NCBI GenBank assembly: GCA_035315125.1
Contig: DATFYI010000097.1
Coordinates: forward strand, 1-21,907
DNA: 21,907 nucleotides
From: DATFYI01 sp035315125
Lineage (GTDB): Bacteria; Chloroflexota; Anaerolineae; Anaerolineales; Anaerolineaceae
Direction of reading: 5' to 3'
Positions within the stretch are counted from its first letter, which is position 1. Every line of letters begins with the position of its first letter. Below are positions 1 to 8,200 of the stretch, piece after piece. The position numbers were made by a program, and so were the translations under genes. The notes beneath the pieces were generated by a model. It ran no database searches. It saw nothing but the letters and a program-made list of their open reading frames with translations, and had not been told where the DNA came from.

Positions 1-570
1 CAGGATATCACCGCGGCTACAGGTGCAGATATTCGTAAGATTCGGCGACAAATCGGAATGGTCTTTCAGCAGTTCAACCTGGTGAAGCGTTCCTCGGTTT
101 TTACAAATACAATGACCGGACGATTAGGCTACGCTAATACATTTACCAGTATGTTCCATATCTTTTCGGCTGATGATCACAAACGGGCGATCGCAAGCCT
201 TGAACAAGTGGGTTTGGCGGATAAAGCGAATGTCCGCGCTGATTCACTGTCTGGCGGTCAACAGCAAAGAGTTGGTATAGCCAGGGCTTTAATGCAGGAG
301 CCAAAGCTGATTTTAGCGGATGAACCGGTGGCTTCGTTAGATCCAGTGTTGGCCCACTCAATTCTTAAATACCTGGAGCAGCTCAACAAGGAACGGGGTA
401 TTACCGTGCTGTGCAGCTTGCATTATCTGGACCTGGTCCACCGATATGCCACACGGGCAATTGCTTTGAAAGATGGCATGCTGGTCTTCCAAGGGCTGCC
501 GAAGGAGATCGACGACACGCAATTTAAGTCGATTTACGGCCAGGAAGCCGAGCGAGTTTCTTTGGTTTAA
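1..570 (+). CDS. phnC: Phosphonate-type ABC importer ATP-binding protein PhnC (5' end outside window)
   Basis: The reading frame is already open at base 1, so the true start and the Walker A loop lie upstream of the window; 189 codons remain. Visible parts are the Q-loop region (GMVFQQFNLVKR), the ABC signature LSGGQQQRVGIARAL, Walker B with the PhnC-like phrase LILADEPVASLDP, a switch histidine in CSLHYLDL, and a tail ending near IYG. The string NTMTGRLGY after the Q-loop is also characteristic of PhnC. The protein would hydrolyse ATP on the cytoplasmic face to drive uptake of phosphonate, phosphite or a similar phosphorus compound. The permease gene follows after 48 bases on the same strand, consistent with one operon. 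A PhnD-type binding protein is not in the window and may lie upstream. Family assignment is firm; the substrate is not determinable from sequence. Confidence 0.93.
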   Translation, partial: QDITAATGADIRKIRRQIGMVFQQFNLVKRSSVFTNTMTGRLGYANTFTSMFHIFSADDHKRAIASLEQVGLADKANVRADSLSGGQQQRVGIARALMQEPKLILADEPVASLDPVLAHSILKYLEQLNKERGITVLCSLHYLDLVHRYATRAIALKDGMLVFQGLPKEIDDTQFKSIYGQEAERVSLV

Positions 571-618
571 TTCCAATCAATTCTTTACAATATCCTTTAT
601 CATTTTTAAATACCCATC

Positions 619-2685
619 ATGGCAGCTCCAGAAGATACCCTCATTTCCGGAAATAAAACACTTATTCCAACGATCGCTTCACTGCTCATTCCCGGTTCTG
701 GTCAGGCCTTTCTAGGGAGCCGTTGGAAGGGCCTGGTCATTTTATTGACCACGGCTGTTCTGACTTTCTTGGTTAATTGGGCCCTGGTAAATCTGAACAT
801 CGGCCAGGTGAACATAGGCAAATTGGTTACCAGTTGGTTATGGATACCCCTCATTCTATTTTGGGTATGGAATGTTCTGGATGCCCAAAAAAGTTCTGAA
901 GGGAAAACCTTTACTCCTTTGATCGGACTAATGTGCGCTGGTTTAATCCTTTATTTCATTGCTTGGAACGTAACTGATGTCAATCTAGACCGACTGGTAA
1001 CTCGCTTTGGGGATGCACAGAAAATGGCCAACCAGTTGATTAATCCGGAGCTGGCGACGGTCACAATCAATGGCCAGGATCAAACCTGTTCTTGGGATTG
1101 TTTATTTGGCTATACCCGAGACCGCATAGCAGGAATTAAACCTCACCTCGATGTTAAAGCAAGCCAGAATGTACTGGATATCTTTGGTCAGACCCAAAAG
1201 GCAGCGGCTCCGGCCTGGATGGTGTTCCTGGGATTTGCGCAAAAAGGACAACAGGTTAACACTTTTGTAGCCGGAAAACTGATGGAGACTATTGCAATTG
1301 GTCTGATGTCAACTTTGTTCTCGACCATCCTGGCTGTTCCGATTAGTTTTCTGGCAGCTCATAATATTATGTCGCGTATTCCCGGCGGCCAGGCTATTTA
1401 TTATATAACTCGTACCATTTTAAATATCGTCCGGGCGGTCGATACAATCGTTTGGGGGCTGATTGTGATTGTTTGGGTAGGATTGGGTACCTTTGCGGGC
1501 GTTATCGCGTTAACTATTCACTCTGTGGCGGCGTTGGCAAAACTATATTCTGAAGAGCTCGAACATATTGATCCGGGGCCTGTGGAAGCCGTAACCGCTA
1601 CTGGCGCCAATTTGTTTCAGACTATCCGTTATGGGGTTGTGCCGCAGATCACCCCTTCGTTCCTGGCTTATACTTTACTGCGCTGGGATATCAATATGCG
1701 CTCTGCAACTGTCATTGGCTTTGTAGCAGGCGGCGGGATTGGATTCCTGGTAGTAGAGACAATTCGGGCGGGTGCTTATCAGTTTTATGCCATGATTTTA
1801 TGGGCAACCGCGGTTGTGATCATCCTGGTTGATTATATCAGCGCAAAAATGCGCGAGAACATTCTTAAAGATCAACCACCCCAAAAAATTAAAACCCAAA
1901 ACCAACAAACTTTTGGAACACTCCGAAAGGTGTTTTATATCATAATCGGGTTAGTGCTATTCGCGTACTGCTGGAACCTTACTGAAATTAGCCTGCCTGA
2001 CCTGTTTTCACCTGCACCCACATTAATTTCCATGGTCAGCGATTTTGTCCATATCGACCTGACAGCGGATGTGGTTGCGGTAGTGACACAACAAATGCTG
2101 ATAACAATTTTTCAGGCACTATTGGCAACTACTTTGGGAGCAATTATTGCGTTGCCATTCAGCTTTTTGGCAGCTCGCAACCTGACTGGAAAAAATAAGA
2201 TGTTGATCTGGATCTATTATCTGACTCGTTCGATATTTAATGTTCTACGCTCAATTGAAGCCTTGCTATATGTAGCAATCTTTATCTTTTGGGTAGGTAT
2301 CGGTCCATTTGCTGGGATGTTGGCGTTGGCGGTGACCACCTTTGCATTAATTGGCAAGCTTTTTTCTGAAGCGATTGAAAATATTGAATCTGGATCCATT
2401 GAAGCCGTGACCGCCACAGGCGCAGGCCCGTTGCAAGTGATCAATTATGCGATTTTGCCTCAAATTGTGCCAGCGTTTGTTTCTTATCTCATATACCAAT
2501 GGGATATTAATATTCGTATGGCAACGATAATTGGTTTTGCAGGCGGCGGCGGTATTGGCTTGACGTTATCTACTTACTTTGGTTCGCTGCAGTACCATAA
2601 GGCCGGCACAGTGGTAGCCTTTATTGTCATCGTTGTGGCATTGATGGATTTCAGCAGTGCGAAGTTGAGACAACAGCTCGTCTAA
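619..2685 (+). CDS. phnE: Fused double-domain phosphonate-type ABC permease PhnE with N-terminal membrane extension
   Basis: At 688 residues this is more than twice a usual PhnE (about 260-300). It has two homologous permease halves, roughly residues 210-410 and 480-688. Each carries an EAA coupling loop, EAVTATGA at about 323-330 and 595-602, followed by a VPQI or LPQI turn, and each has a YY(I/L)TR segment and a GF.(A/G)GGGIG segment. A single chain could therefore supply both halves of the channel. Residues 1-115 add about three further membrane segments, beginning with a PGSGQAFLG motif that resembles small TM2/DUF5683-like membrane modules. Residues 116-210 form a probable extracytoplasmic stretch with Cys157 and Cys161. 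The frame is closed by a stop at 607, so ATG 619 is the only nearby start, although no clear Shine-Dalgarno is seen. It pairs with the PhnC ATPase upstream. Confidence 0.9.
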   Translation: MAAPEDTLISGNKTLIPTIASLLIPGSGQAFLGSRWKGLVILLTTAVLTFLVNWALVNLNIGQVNIGKLVTSWLWIPLILFWVWNVLDAQKSSEGKTFTPLIGLMCAGLILYFIAWNVTDVNLDRLVTRFGDAQKMANQLINPELATVTINGQDQTCSWDCLFGYTRDRIAGIKPHLDVKASQNVLDIFGQTQKAAAPAWMVFLGFAQKGQQVNTFVAGKLMETIAIGLMSTLFSTILAVPISFLAAHNIMSRIPGGQAIYYITRTILNIVRAVDTIVWGLIVIVWVGLGTFAGVIALTIHSVAALAKLYSEELEHIDPGPVEAVTATGANLFQTIRYGVVPQITPSFLAYTLLRWDINMRSATVIGFVAGGGIGFLVVETIRAGAYQFYAMILWATAVVIILVDYISAKMRENILKDQPPQKIKTQNQQTFGTLRKVFYIIIGLVLFAYCWNLTEISLPDLFSPAPTLISMVSDFVHIDLTADVVAVVTQQMLITIFQALLATTLGAIIALPFSFLAARNLTGKNKMLIWIYYLTRSIFNVLRSIEALLYVAIFIFWVGIGPFAGMLALAVTTFALIGKLFSEAIENIESGSIEAVTATGAGPLQVINYAILPQIVPAFVSYLIYQWDINIRMATIIGFAGGGGIGLTLSTYFGSLQYHKAGTVVAFIVIVVALMDFSSAKLRQQLV

Positions 2686-2714
2686 GATAAAATAGAATAA
2701 AATAAGATGATTTA

Positions 2715-2755
2715 CGAGGGACAACCTCGCGGATTATAACCGCATATCATTGCGG
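2715..2755 (+). repeat. Cluster of three short hairpins in the phnE-pgi gap
   Basis: Three adjacent inverted repeats lie in the 103-base gap before pgi. They are CGAGG/CCTCG (2715-2729), GCGG/CCGC (2729-2743) and CCGCA/TGCGG (2740-2755). The middle CCGC arm is shared by the second and third stems, so those two cannot form together. No run of T follows, so this is not a simple terminator. Stems are only 4-5 bp and any regulatory role is inference. Confidence 0.35.
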
Positions 2756-2788
2756 ATAGATTCGGGAAAGTTGAATCTGGAGGAAAAT

Positions 2789-4432
2789 ATGTCCTTACTC
2801 ATTGACTCGCCGGCCTGGCAAGCATTGCTCAGGCACAAAACGAAAATTGTGGATATCCATATGCGGGATCTGTTTGCTGAAGATCCACAGCGATTTGAAC
2901 GTTTTTCCGTGCGATTTGGGGATATCCTTTTTGATTACTCTAAAAACCGCATAACCGATGAAACCATGGCGCTGCTGATTGAATTAGCTGTACAGGCAAA
3001 CCTGTCTCAAGCTATTGAAGCCATGTTTAATGGTGAAAAGATCAATAATACCGAAAACAGGTCAGTATTGCACATTGCATTGCGCAACCGCTCTAACCGG
3101 CCCATAATGGTTGACGGCAAGGATGTGATGCCTGAGATTAACCAGGTACTCGGCAAGATGCGGAAATTTAGCGAAGCAGTGCGTTCCGGAACATGGAAAG
3201 GGTTCACAGGCAAGGCTATTACCGATGTAGTAAATATCGGGATCGGCGGCTCGGATCTGGGTCCAAAAATGGTCACAGAAGCATTGAAACCTTACAGCAA
3301 ACCCGATCTGCGCGTTCATTTTGTTTCTAACGTAGATGGCACCGATCTGGTTGAAACATTGAAGGTGCTTAATCCGGAAACTGTTCTGTTTTTGGTAGCA
3401 TCGAAGACCTTCACGACACAAGAAACGATGAGCAACGCCCAGTCTGCCAGAGCATGGTTTCTTGCAACTGCAAAGGATGAGCGAGCGATTGCGCGGCATT
3501 TTGTAGCTTTGTCCACAAATACAGACCTTGTAACCCGCTTCGGAATCGATCCTGAAAACATGTTTGAGTTCTGGGACTGGGTAGGCGGACGCTATTCGTT
3601 ATGGTCAGCTATTGGCCTATCCATAGCGCTTTATATAGGGATGGACCGTTTTGAAGAGTTATTAAGTGGCGCCTACTCTGTAGACGAGCATTTTCGTACA
3701 ACACCATTCGAAGATAATATTCCTGTCATTATGGGCTTGCTTGGTATCTGGTACAGCAACTTCTTTGGTGCTGAGGCTCACGCGATTCTGCCATACGACC
3801 AATATCTCGTATACTTCCCGGCATACTTCCAACAAGGTGACATGGAAAGCAATGGTAAGAGTGTAAATCGTAAGGGTGAAATGGTCGATTATTCTACAGG
3901 CCCCATTATTTGGGGACAACCTGGCACCAATGGACAGCACGCTTTTTATCAGTTGATCCATCAGGGCACCAGGCTTATACCCGCAGACTTTCTTGCAGCC
4001 ACCTTTAGCCAGAATCCTTTGGGAGATCACCAAACCATATTACTCTCCAATTTTTTGGCCCAGACCGAAGCTCTCATGAAGGGGAGAACACCAAATGAGG
4101 TGCGTTCCGAATTGGTTGCAGAAGGATATAGTGGGGAACAGTTAGAATTGTTGGTATCAGCCAAGACTTTTACCGGCAATCGGCCGACCAATTCCTTCTT
4201 GTACCCGATGCTGACCCCACAGGTTTTGGGCTCGCTGATTGCTATGTATGAACATAAGATTTTCACTCAAGGCGTTATTTGGAATATTAACTCGTTCGAC
4301 CAAATGGGTGTTGAGTTAGGCAAACAGTTGGCCAAGGCTATTTTGCCAGAACTCAAAGATGAAAATGCTGTATTAAATCATGACTCATCCACTAATGGCT
4401 TGATCAACTATTACAAAAACACGAAAAGATAG
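2789..4432 (+). CDS. pgi: Glucose-6-phosphate isomerase
   Basis: The enzyme interconverts glucose 6-phosphate and fructose 6-phosphate in the cytoplasm. The chosen product is 547 residues, close to the 549 of E. coli Pgi. Family motifs are present: GIGGSDLGP near 151-159, the signature around QQGDMESNGK with catalytic Glu353, GTNGQHAFYQLIHQGT with His384, and the second signature ending VELGKQLAK with Lys512. These residues sit two positions before E. coli Glu355, His386 and Lys514. An in-frame TTG at 2750 would add 13 residues, but ATG 2789 has GGAGG (2779-2783) five bases ahead and gives MSLLIDSPAWQAL, a normal Pgi N-terminus. The gene follows phnE on the same strand after a short gap, so read-through is possible, but the function is unrelated. 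Another glucose-6-phosphate enzyme, zwf, begins at the right edge of the window. Confidence 0.97.
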   Translation: MSLLIDSPAWQALLRHKTKIVDIHMRDLFAEDPQRFERFSVRFGDILFDYSKNRITDETMALLIELAVQANLSQAIEAMFNGEKINNTENRSVLHIALRNRSNRPIMVDGKDVMPEINQVLGKMRKFSEAVRSGTWKGFTGKAITDVVNIGIGGSDLGPKMVTEALKPYSKPDLRVHFVSNVDGTDLVETLKVLNPETVLFLVASKTFTTQETMSNAQSARAWFLATAKDERAIARHFVALSTNTDLVTRFGIDPENMFEFWDWVGGRYSLWSAIGLSIALYIGMDRFEELLSGAYSVDEHFRTTPFEDNIPVIMGLLGIWYSNFFGAEAHAILPYDQYLVYFPAYFQQGDMESNGKSVNRKGEMVDYSTGPIIWGQPGTNGQHAFYQLIHQGTRLIPADFLAATFSQNPLGDHQTILLSNFLAQTEALMKGRTPNEVRSELVAEGYSGEQLELLVSAKTFTGNRPTNSFLYPMLTPQVLGSLIAMYEHKIFTQGVIWNINSFDQMGVELGKQLAKAILPELKDENAVLNHDSSTNGLINYYKNTKR

Positions 4433-4560
4433 TCTTGATCACACGACGTATCAAAAATGATTAAGTACGATCAATTTCAACTGCCCAGCGGCACTACGAT
4501 CAGCCAGCATGAAACAACAGATGGGGACACCAATTTTTGAATAAAAAGATAGTTTGAAAT

Positions 4561-4591
4561 AAAAAAATCTGCCCATTTCTGAGCAGATTTT
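4561..4591 (-). terminator. Rho-independent terminator after tRNA-Asp
   Basis: Read on the minus strand, a perfect 9-bp stem AAAATCTGC / GCAGATTTT with a 10-base loop starts four bases after the tRNA CCA end and runs into a T tract. Read on the plus strand the same stem is followed by TTTTCTC, so it may also stop pgi transcripts. Confidence 0.8.
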
Positions 4592-4594
4592 CTC

Positions 4595-4670
4595 TGGCGG
4601 GAGCGACGGGGTTCGAACCCGCGATCTCGGCCTTGACAGGGCCGCATGTTAGCCGCTACACCACGCCCCC
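4595..4670 (-). tRNA. tRNA-Asp (anticodon GUC)
   Basis: The minus strand folds into a full cloverleaf of 76 nt including an encoded CCA. The acceptor stem is GGGGGCG / CGCTCCC with one G-T pair, and the D stem is GTGT / ACAT. The anticodon stem is CGGCC / GGCCG around loop CTGTCAA, which places GUC at positions 34-36. The T arm is GCGGG-TTCGAAC-CCCGT, with its stem closed by a G-T wobble, and the discriminator is G. Its own promoter lies just upstream and a terminator directly downstream, so it appears to be a single-gene unit. Confidence 0.97.
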
Positions 4671-4681
4671 GAACGATGCAT

Positions 4682-4710
4682 AGTTTATCACGTTATGAAT
4701 TGTTCGTCAA
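4682..4710 (-). promoter_or_regulatory. Sigma-70 promoter of tRNA-Asp
   Basis: On the minus strand TTGACG and TAAACT are separated by 17 bases, and the -10 box ends 11 bases before the mature tRNA 5' end. The -35 box matches the consensus at 5 of 6 positions and the -10 at 4 of 6. The -35 box lies inside an inverted repeat described separately. Confidence 0.6.
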
Positions 4711-4730
4711 GTTTTATCCAGTAACTTGAC
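4706..4730. repeat. 8-bp inverted repeat over the tRNA-Asp -35 box
   Basis: GTCAAGTT (4706-4713) and AACTTGAC (4723-4730) form a perfect 8-bp inverted repeat with a 9-base centre. One arm contains most of the minus-strand -35 hexamer. It is not followed by a T tract on either strand, so it is more like a protein-binding palindrome than a terminator. Function is inferred only. Confidence 0.4.
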
Positions 4731-4764
4731 ATTAAAAAAAGCAAAATAAACGACTAAAATTATC

Positions 4765-5220
4765 CTAATTCTTTTCGAAAATCCAGGGATCGTCGCTTCT
4801 ATTCCAGTCGATTATTTCCGTAGGTTTAAACCATAAGTTAATCTCAAGCTCGGCGTTTTCCGGTGAATCAGAGGCATGGGTTAAATTTCGGCCAACTTCC
4901 AATGCAAAATCATGCCGGATTGTGCCAGGCAAAGCTTCGATTGGGCGGGTAGCACCCATCGTTTGGCGGACTGCAGCAACTGCATTTGGACCACTCCAAA
5001 CCATTGCCATGACCGGGGCAGAAGTAATATAGCGAATCAAGCCATTGTAAAAAGGTTTCCCCTTATGGATTGCATAATGGGTTTCTGCGAGTTCCTGACT
5101 TACCCGTAAGTATTTTGCGGCCACTAATTTAAGACCTCTTCGTTCAAGGCGTGCGATAATTTCTCCAATCAGTCCGCGTTGAACACCATCTGGTTTCACC
5201 AGCACTAACGTTGATTCCAC
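4765..5220 (-). CDS. ndk: Nucleoside diphosphate kinase
   Basis: Ndk moves the gamma phosphate of ATP to other NDPs through a phosphohistidine. The 151-residue product has the usual N-terminus ESTLVLVKPDGVQRGLIGEII and the catalytic histidine His115 in NLTHASDSPENAELEI. The family motif is NxxHGSDS, so a Gly-to-Ala change follows the histidine. A GTG start at 5220 is preferred over an in-frame ATG five codons upstream. GGAGG lies five bases before the GTG, and that ribosome binding site is made of the very codons the longer frame would translate; the shorter protein also matches family length. The gene lies 39 bases after the TPR gene on the same strand and is likely co-transcribed with it. 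The C-terminus is slightly long, with a W-rich tail (IDWNRSDDPWIFEKN). Confidence 0.95.
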   Translation of the reverse strand: MESTLVLVKPDGVQRGLIGEIIARLERRGLKLVAAKYLRVSQELAETHYAIHKGKPFYNGLIRYITSAPVMAMVWSGPNAVAAVRQTMGATRPIEALPGTIRHDFALEVGRNLTHASDSPENAELEINLWFKPTEIIDWNRSDDPWIFEKN

Positions 5221-5223
5221 TGT

Positions 5224-5230
5224 CTCCTCC
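5224..5230 (-). promoter_or_regulatory. Ribosome binding site that decides the ndk start
   Basis: GGAGGAG on the minus strand, with its GGAGG core five bases before GTG 5220. It lies within the first codons of the longer ATG 5235 frame, which argues against that longer start. Confidence 0.75.
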
Positions 5231-5259
5231 AACATCCAAATTTAGATTATAAATCGCAC

Positions 5260-8200
5260 TCAGCGCAACAACTCTTCGGCCTTCGTATAGGCATCCAGTG
5301 CATCTTGTAGGTGGTTACTTCTTACATAAGCGTCACCGAGAGCTTGCCAAAGGCCAATATCAACCGGGTAGCGATATAAGGCATCACGAAGATCATGTAC
5401 GGTTTCGTCCAATAACTGGCCAGATGAGATTAATTGAGTATAAGCTAAAAGCGCTTCTTTTAGCTTACCTTTATCCAGGGCTGTCTGAGCTTCAGATAGT
5501 AAAGTCTCGTTATCCAAGCTAGGAATAGACGGCTCTAAAGTCTCAGCCGAACCTGTAGTTACAGCAGGAACTATGTTCTCGGATTGAATGGATTCTGGCT
5601 GTTCGATGCTTTCAGGGATACTCTCGGTGCTGGTTTCCGGTTCAACCGATTGTTGATCGGATGGGAAAACAAGCTCTTTAGTGACCCCGGGCTTGATTTC
5701 TTCAACTGAAAGGTTATCGAGTTCATTCACCCAAACAGGAACTTCCTCAGATTTGCCTGTTTCTGGAGTAGTTTCAGCAGCCTGACTCGAAGTTTCCTCC
5801 AATCCTTGCAGCCATTCTGGTAATGGCGCAGGCTCAATAAAAGTGCTTTCTTCCAACGTTATTTTTGGCTCTTCTTCAGGATTCTTTTCGAGACTTTCTA
5901 ACCATTCATGCAAGCTTTCTTCTTTTGCTTCAACTGTTTGTGGGGCTTCATTTGTAACCGGAGTTTCTGCTTCGATATTCACTTCCTGTAACCAATCTGG
6001 TATAACTTGAGCTGCAGTTTCTTCAACGGGTTCTGTTGGGTTATCAGACAAAGGTTCTTCTGTTTCGATCTCTTTTAACCAATCCGGTAGAGAGCTATCT
6101 GTCGATTGTTTTTCTTGATCAAATGGTTCGATAGATTCTTCTTGCTGAATAAAATCGTCTGATTTTAACCAATCTGGCAGGCCAATTCCAAGAGATTCGG
6201 GCGTTTTAGAAACTGATTTGTAATTTGTTTCTGATTCGGTCTCAGGGCTTTCGTCCGATACTTGGTCAGCCGGTGTTTCTGCAAGTGGTGCTGTTTTCGA
6301 TTGACTTACCCAGGTTGGCGGAACTTCAGAACGCTCTTCAGGAGCGAAGATGAGCGTAGCTTCATCTGCACCCTGCTTAGCCGCTAATGCTTCCAACCAG
6401 GCAAATCCGTCATCAGTAGAGAAGTCGGGTTGTGGCGGCTCTACTTTTTGTGCAACCTCAGCGGCAGGAATTTCTTCTTGTAGCACTGGTTCGATTGATG
6501 GTTCTTCAGTAACAGGAGCAGATACTGGCTGCTCCTCAACAACAGGAACAGATACTGGCTGTTCTTCGGTCAAAACCTGTTGGGTTTCTATGGATTGAGC
6601 TGGTATTGGTTGAGATTCTATGGATGGCAGTGGAACTTCCATAACATTTTCTGAACTAGATTCAGAGACAGGTTCAACGGGAATTTCAGTTTGAAGTCCG
6701 GCATCCCCTGTGGGTGATTCTACGTTTATATCCGGGTTGATGACAGGAGGTGTTTCAACATTTAGCCCCGGCTCAGCCACCTGGACTTGAGGATTCTCTA
6801 GGCCCCTTCCTATTTCAGTTAAAGGTACCGTGATTTCGCTAATAACCGGTTCTATATGCTCAAGCGTCTGTGCGACAATTTCTGTTTCCTGGACAGCCGG
6901 CGCCGGGGTTCGGGCAGCTTCTGCTTCAGCAGGAGCTGGCTCATTTTGTTCAGGTTGTTGAGATGATAATGTTAGCCCTTCGCTGCTAACCGCCTCCGCT
7001 GGGGCAGCTTCTGTTTCACTAACTATCGATTCAGTTTGTTCCACCGATTGAGTAACCGGGGTTGTTTCCTCGAGACTCTGTTCCGGTTGAGTTGTGTCAG
7101 GGATTGTTTCGTTTGTAGCTGGAGTATTGCTTACCATCTCGCGTTGGACCCATTCAGGTGGTGTTTCCAAACGCTCTTCAGGAATGGTAGTTAATGTACC
7201 TTCTTCCGCACCTTGTTTGGCTGCAAGCGATTCTAGACAGGCCATGGCAGCATCAACTTCGTTAACTGCACCGGTCGAACCTGTAGGTACCTGCTCTTGA
7301 GATATTTCTGGAGGTTCAGGATAGTGTTCTTCCTTGGCGATTGCATTTTGAGGTTCAGAAGTAAGTTCATCAACAGGTATTTCTTCACTTGTTTGTTTTA
7401 TCCATTCAGGCAATTCTTCTGCAGGCGCTTTTGCAGTTTCTATCTGACTACTTTCTTTACCGCCAAGATCTGATAACCATGCCGGTATTTCTTCGTCCTC
7501 GCTCTTTACTTTATCTTCGAATTTTTCTCCGGTTTCAAGGCCTTTAAGCCAATCGGGTAACGCTTCGGATGGGGGAGATTCTGCCTCAATACTTGTAATT
7601 GGCCCAGAACTTTCGGGGACGGCTTCTGTTTCCGGTTGAGTCATGCCTTCTTCTGCTTCCGGCTGAGTTCCTTCAGTTGTTGATAAAACTGGGTTGATCT
7701 GATGGTTCACGGCTTCCGAAGGTTGGGATGGTAAAATATTGTCCGCCGTTTCCAGATTTTCTGGTTCTTCAGGGCTCTTTTGTTCTTGGGCTGAATCGTC
7801 AGAAGGCGCAAAAGACTGTAACCAATCAGGAATATCAGCAGGTGCAATCTCTTCCTCGAATGTACCTTCTGGGACGCTGGTGACTTCCGTTTCTCCAGCT
7901 ATAGATTGTGCCCATCCAGCGGTTTTCATCCAATCGGGTATTATCTGATCTTCAGATGGCGAATTACTTACAATCGCTTCTGGTTCGGAGGAAATTAGGT
8001 TTCCTAACTGCTCAGTGGACGTAATTTCTTCGGGTACAGCTTCTTCATTAGGCGATGTTGGGGGAGTTGGCATCGGTGTAAGCCAATCCGGAAGTGGTTC
8101 CTCGGCTTCACCCAAATCAATTCCTACTGTTTTTGCCCATTCTGGCTGCTGCTGAGCTGATTCCTGCGCAGGTTCCCAATCTAAATGGTCAAGCGTAATT

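Noticed and set aside
1..2685. A C-P lyase phosphonate degradation operon
   Set aside because: Only transporter genes are visible, and no phnG-phnM genes follow; the next gene is pgi.
2750..2788. Longer pgi start at TTG 2750
   Set aside because: The ATG at 2789 has a strong GGAGG at five bases and matches family length; the extension overlaps the hairpin region.
3062..3499. A 145-codon open frame antisense to pgi
   Set aside because: It lies wholly opposite a strongly supported enzyme gene, shows no recognisable domain, and has the irregular composition of a shadow frame.
4726..4760. Plus-strand promoter starting with TTGACA at 4726
   Set aside because: No -10 box occurs at suitable spacing and there is no plus-strand gene downstream; the hexamer is one arm of the inverted repeat.
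6350..7948. Several plus-strand Ser/Ala/Gly-rich frames of 68-82 codons opposite the TPR gene linker
   Set aside because: Their composition is the mirror of the repetitive Glu/Pro/Thr codons on the minus strand, so they are by-products of low complexity.
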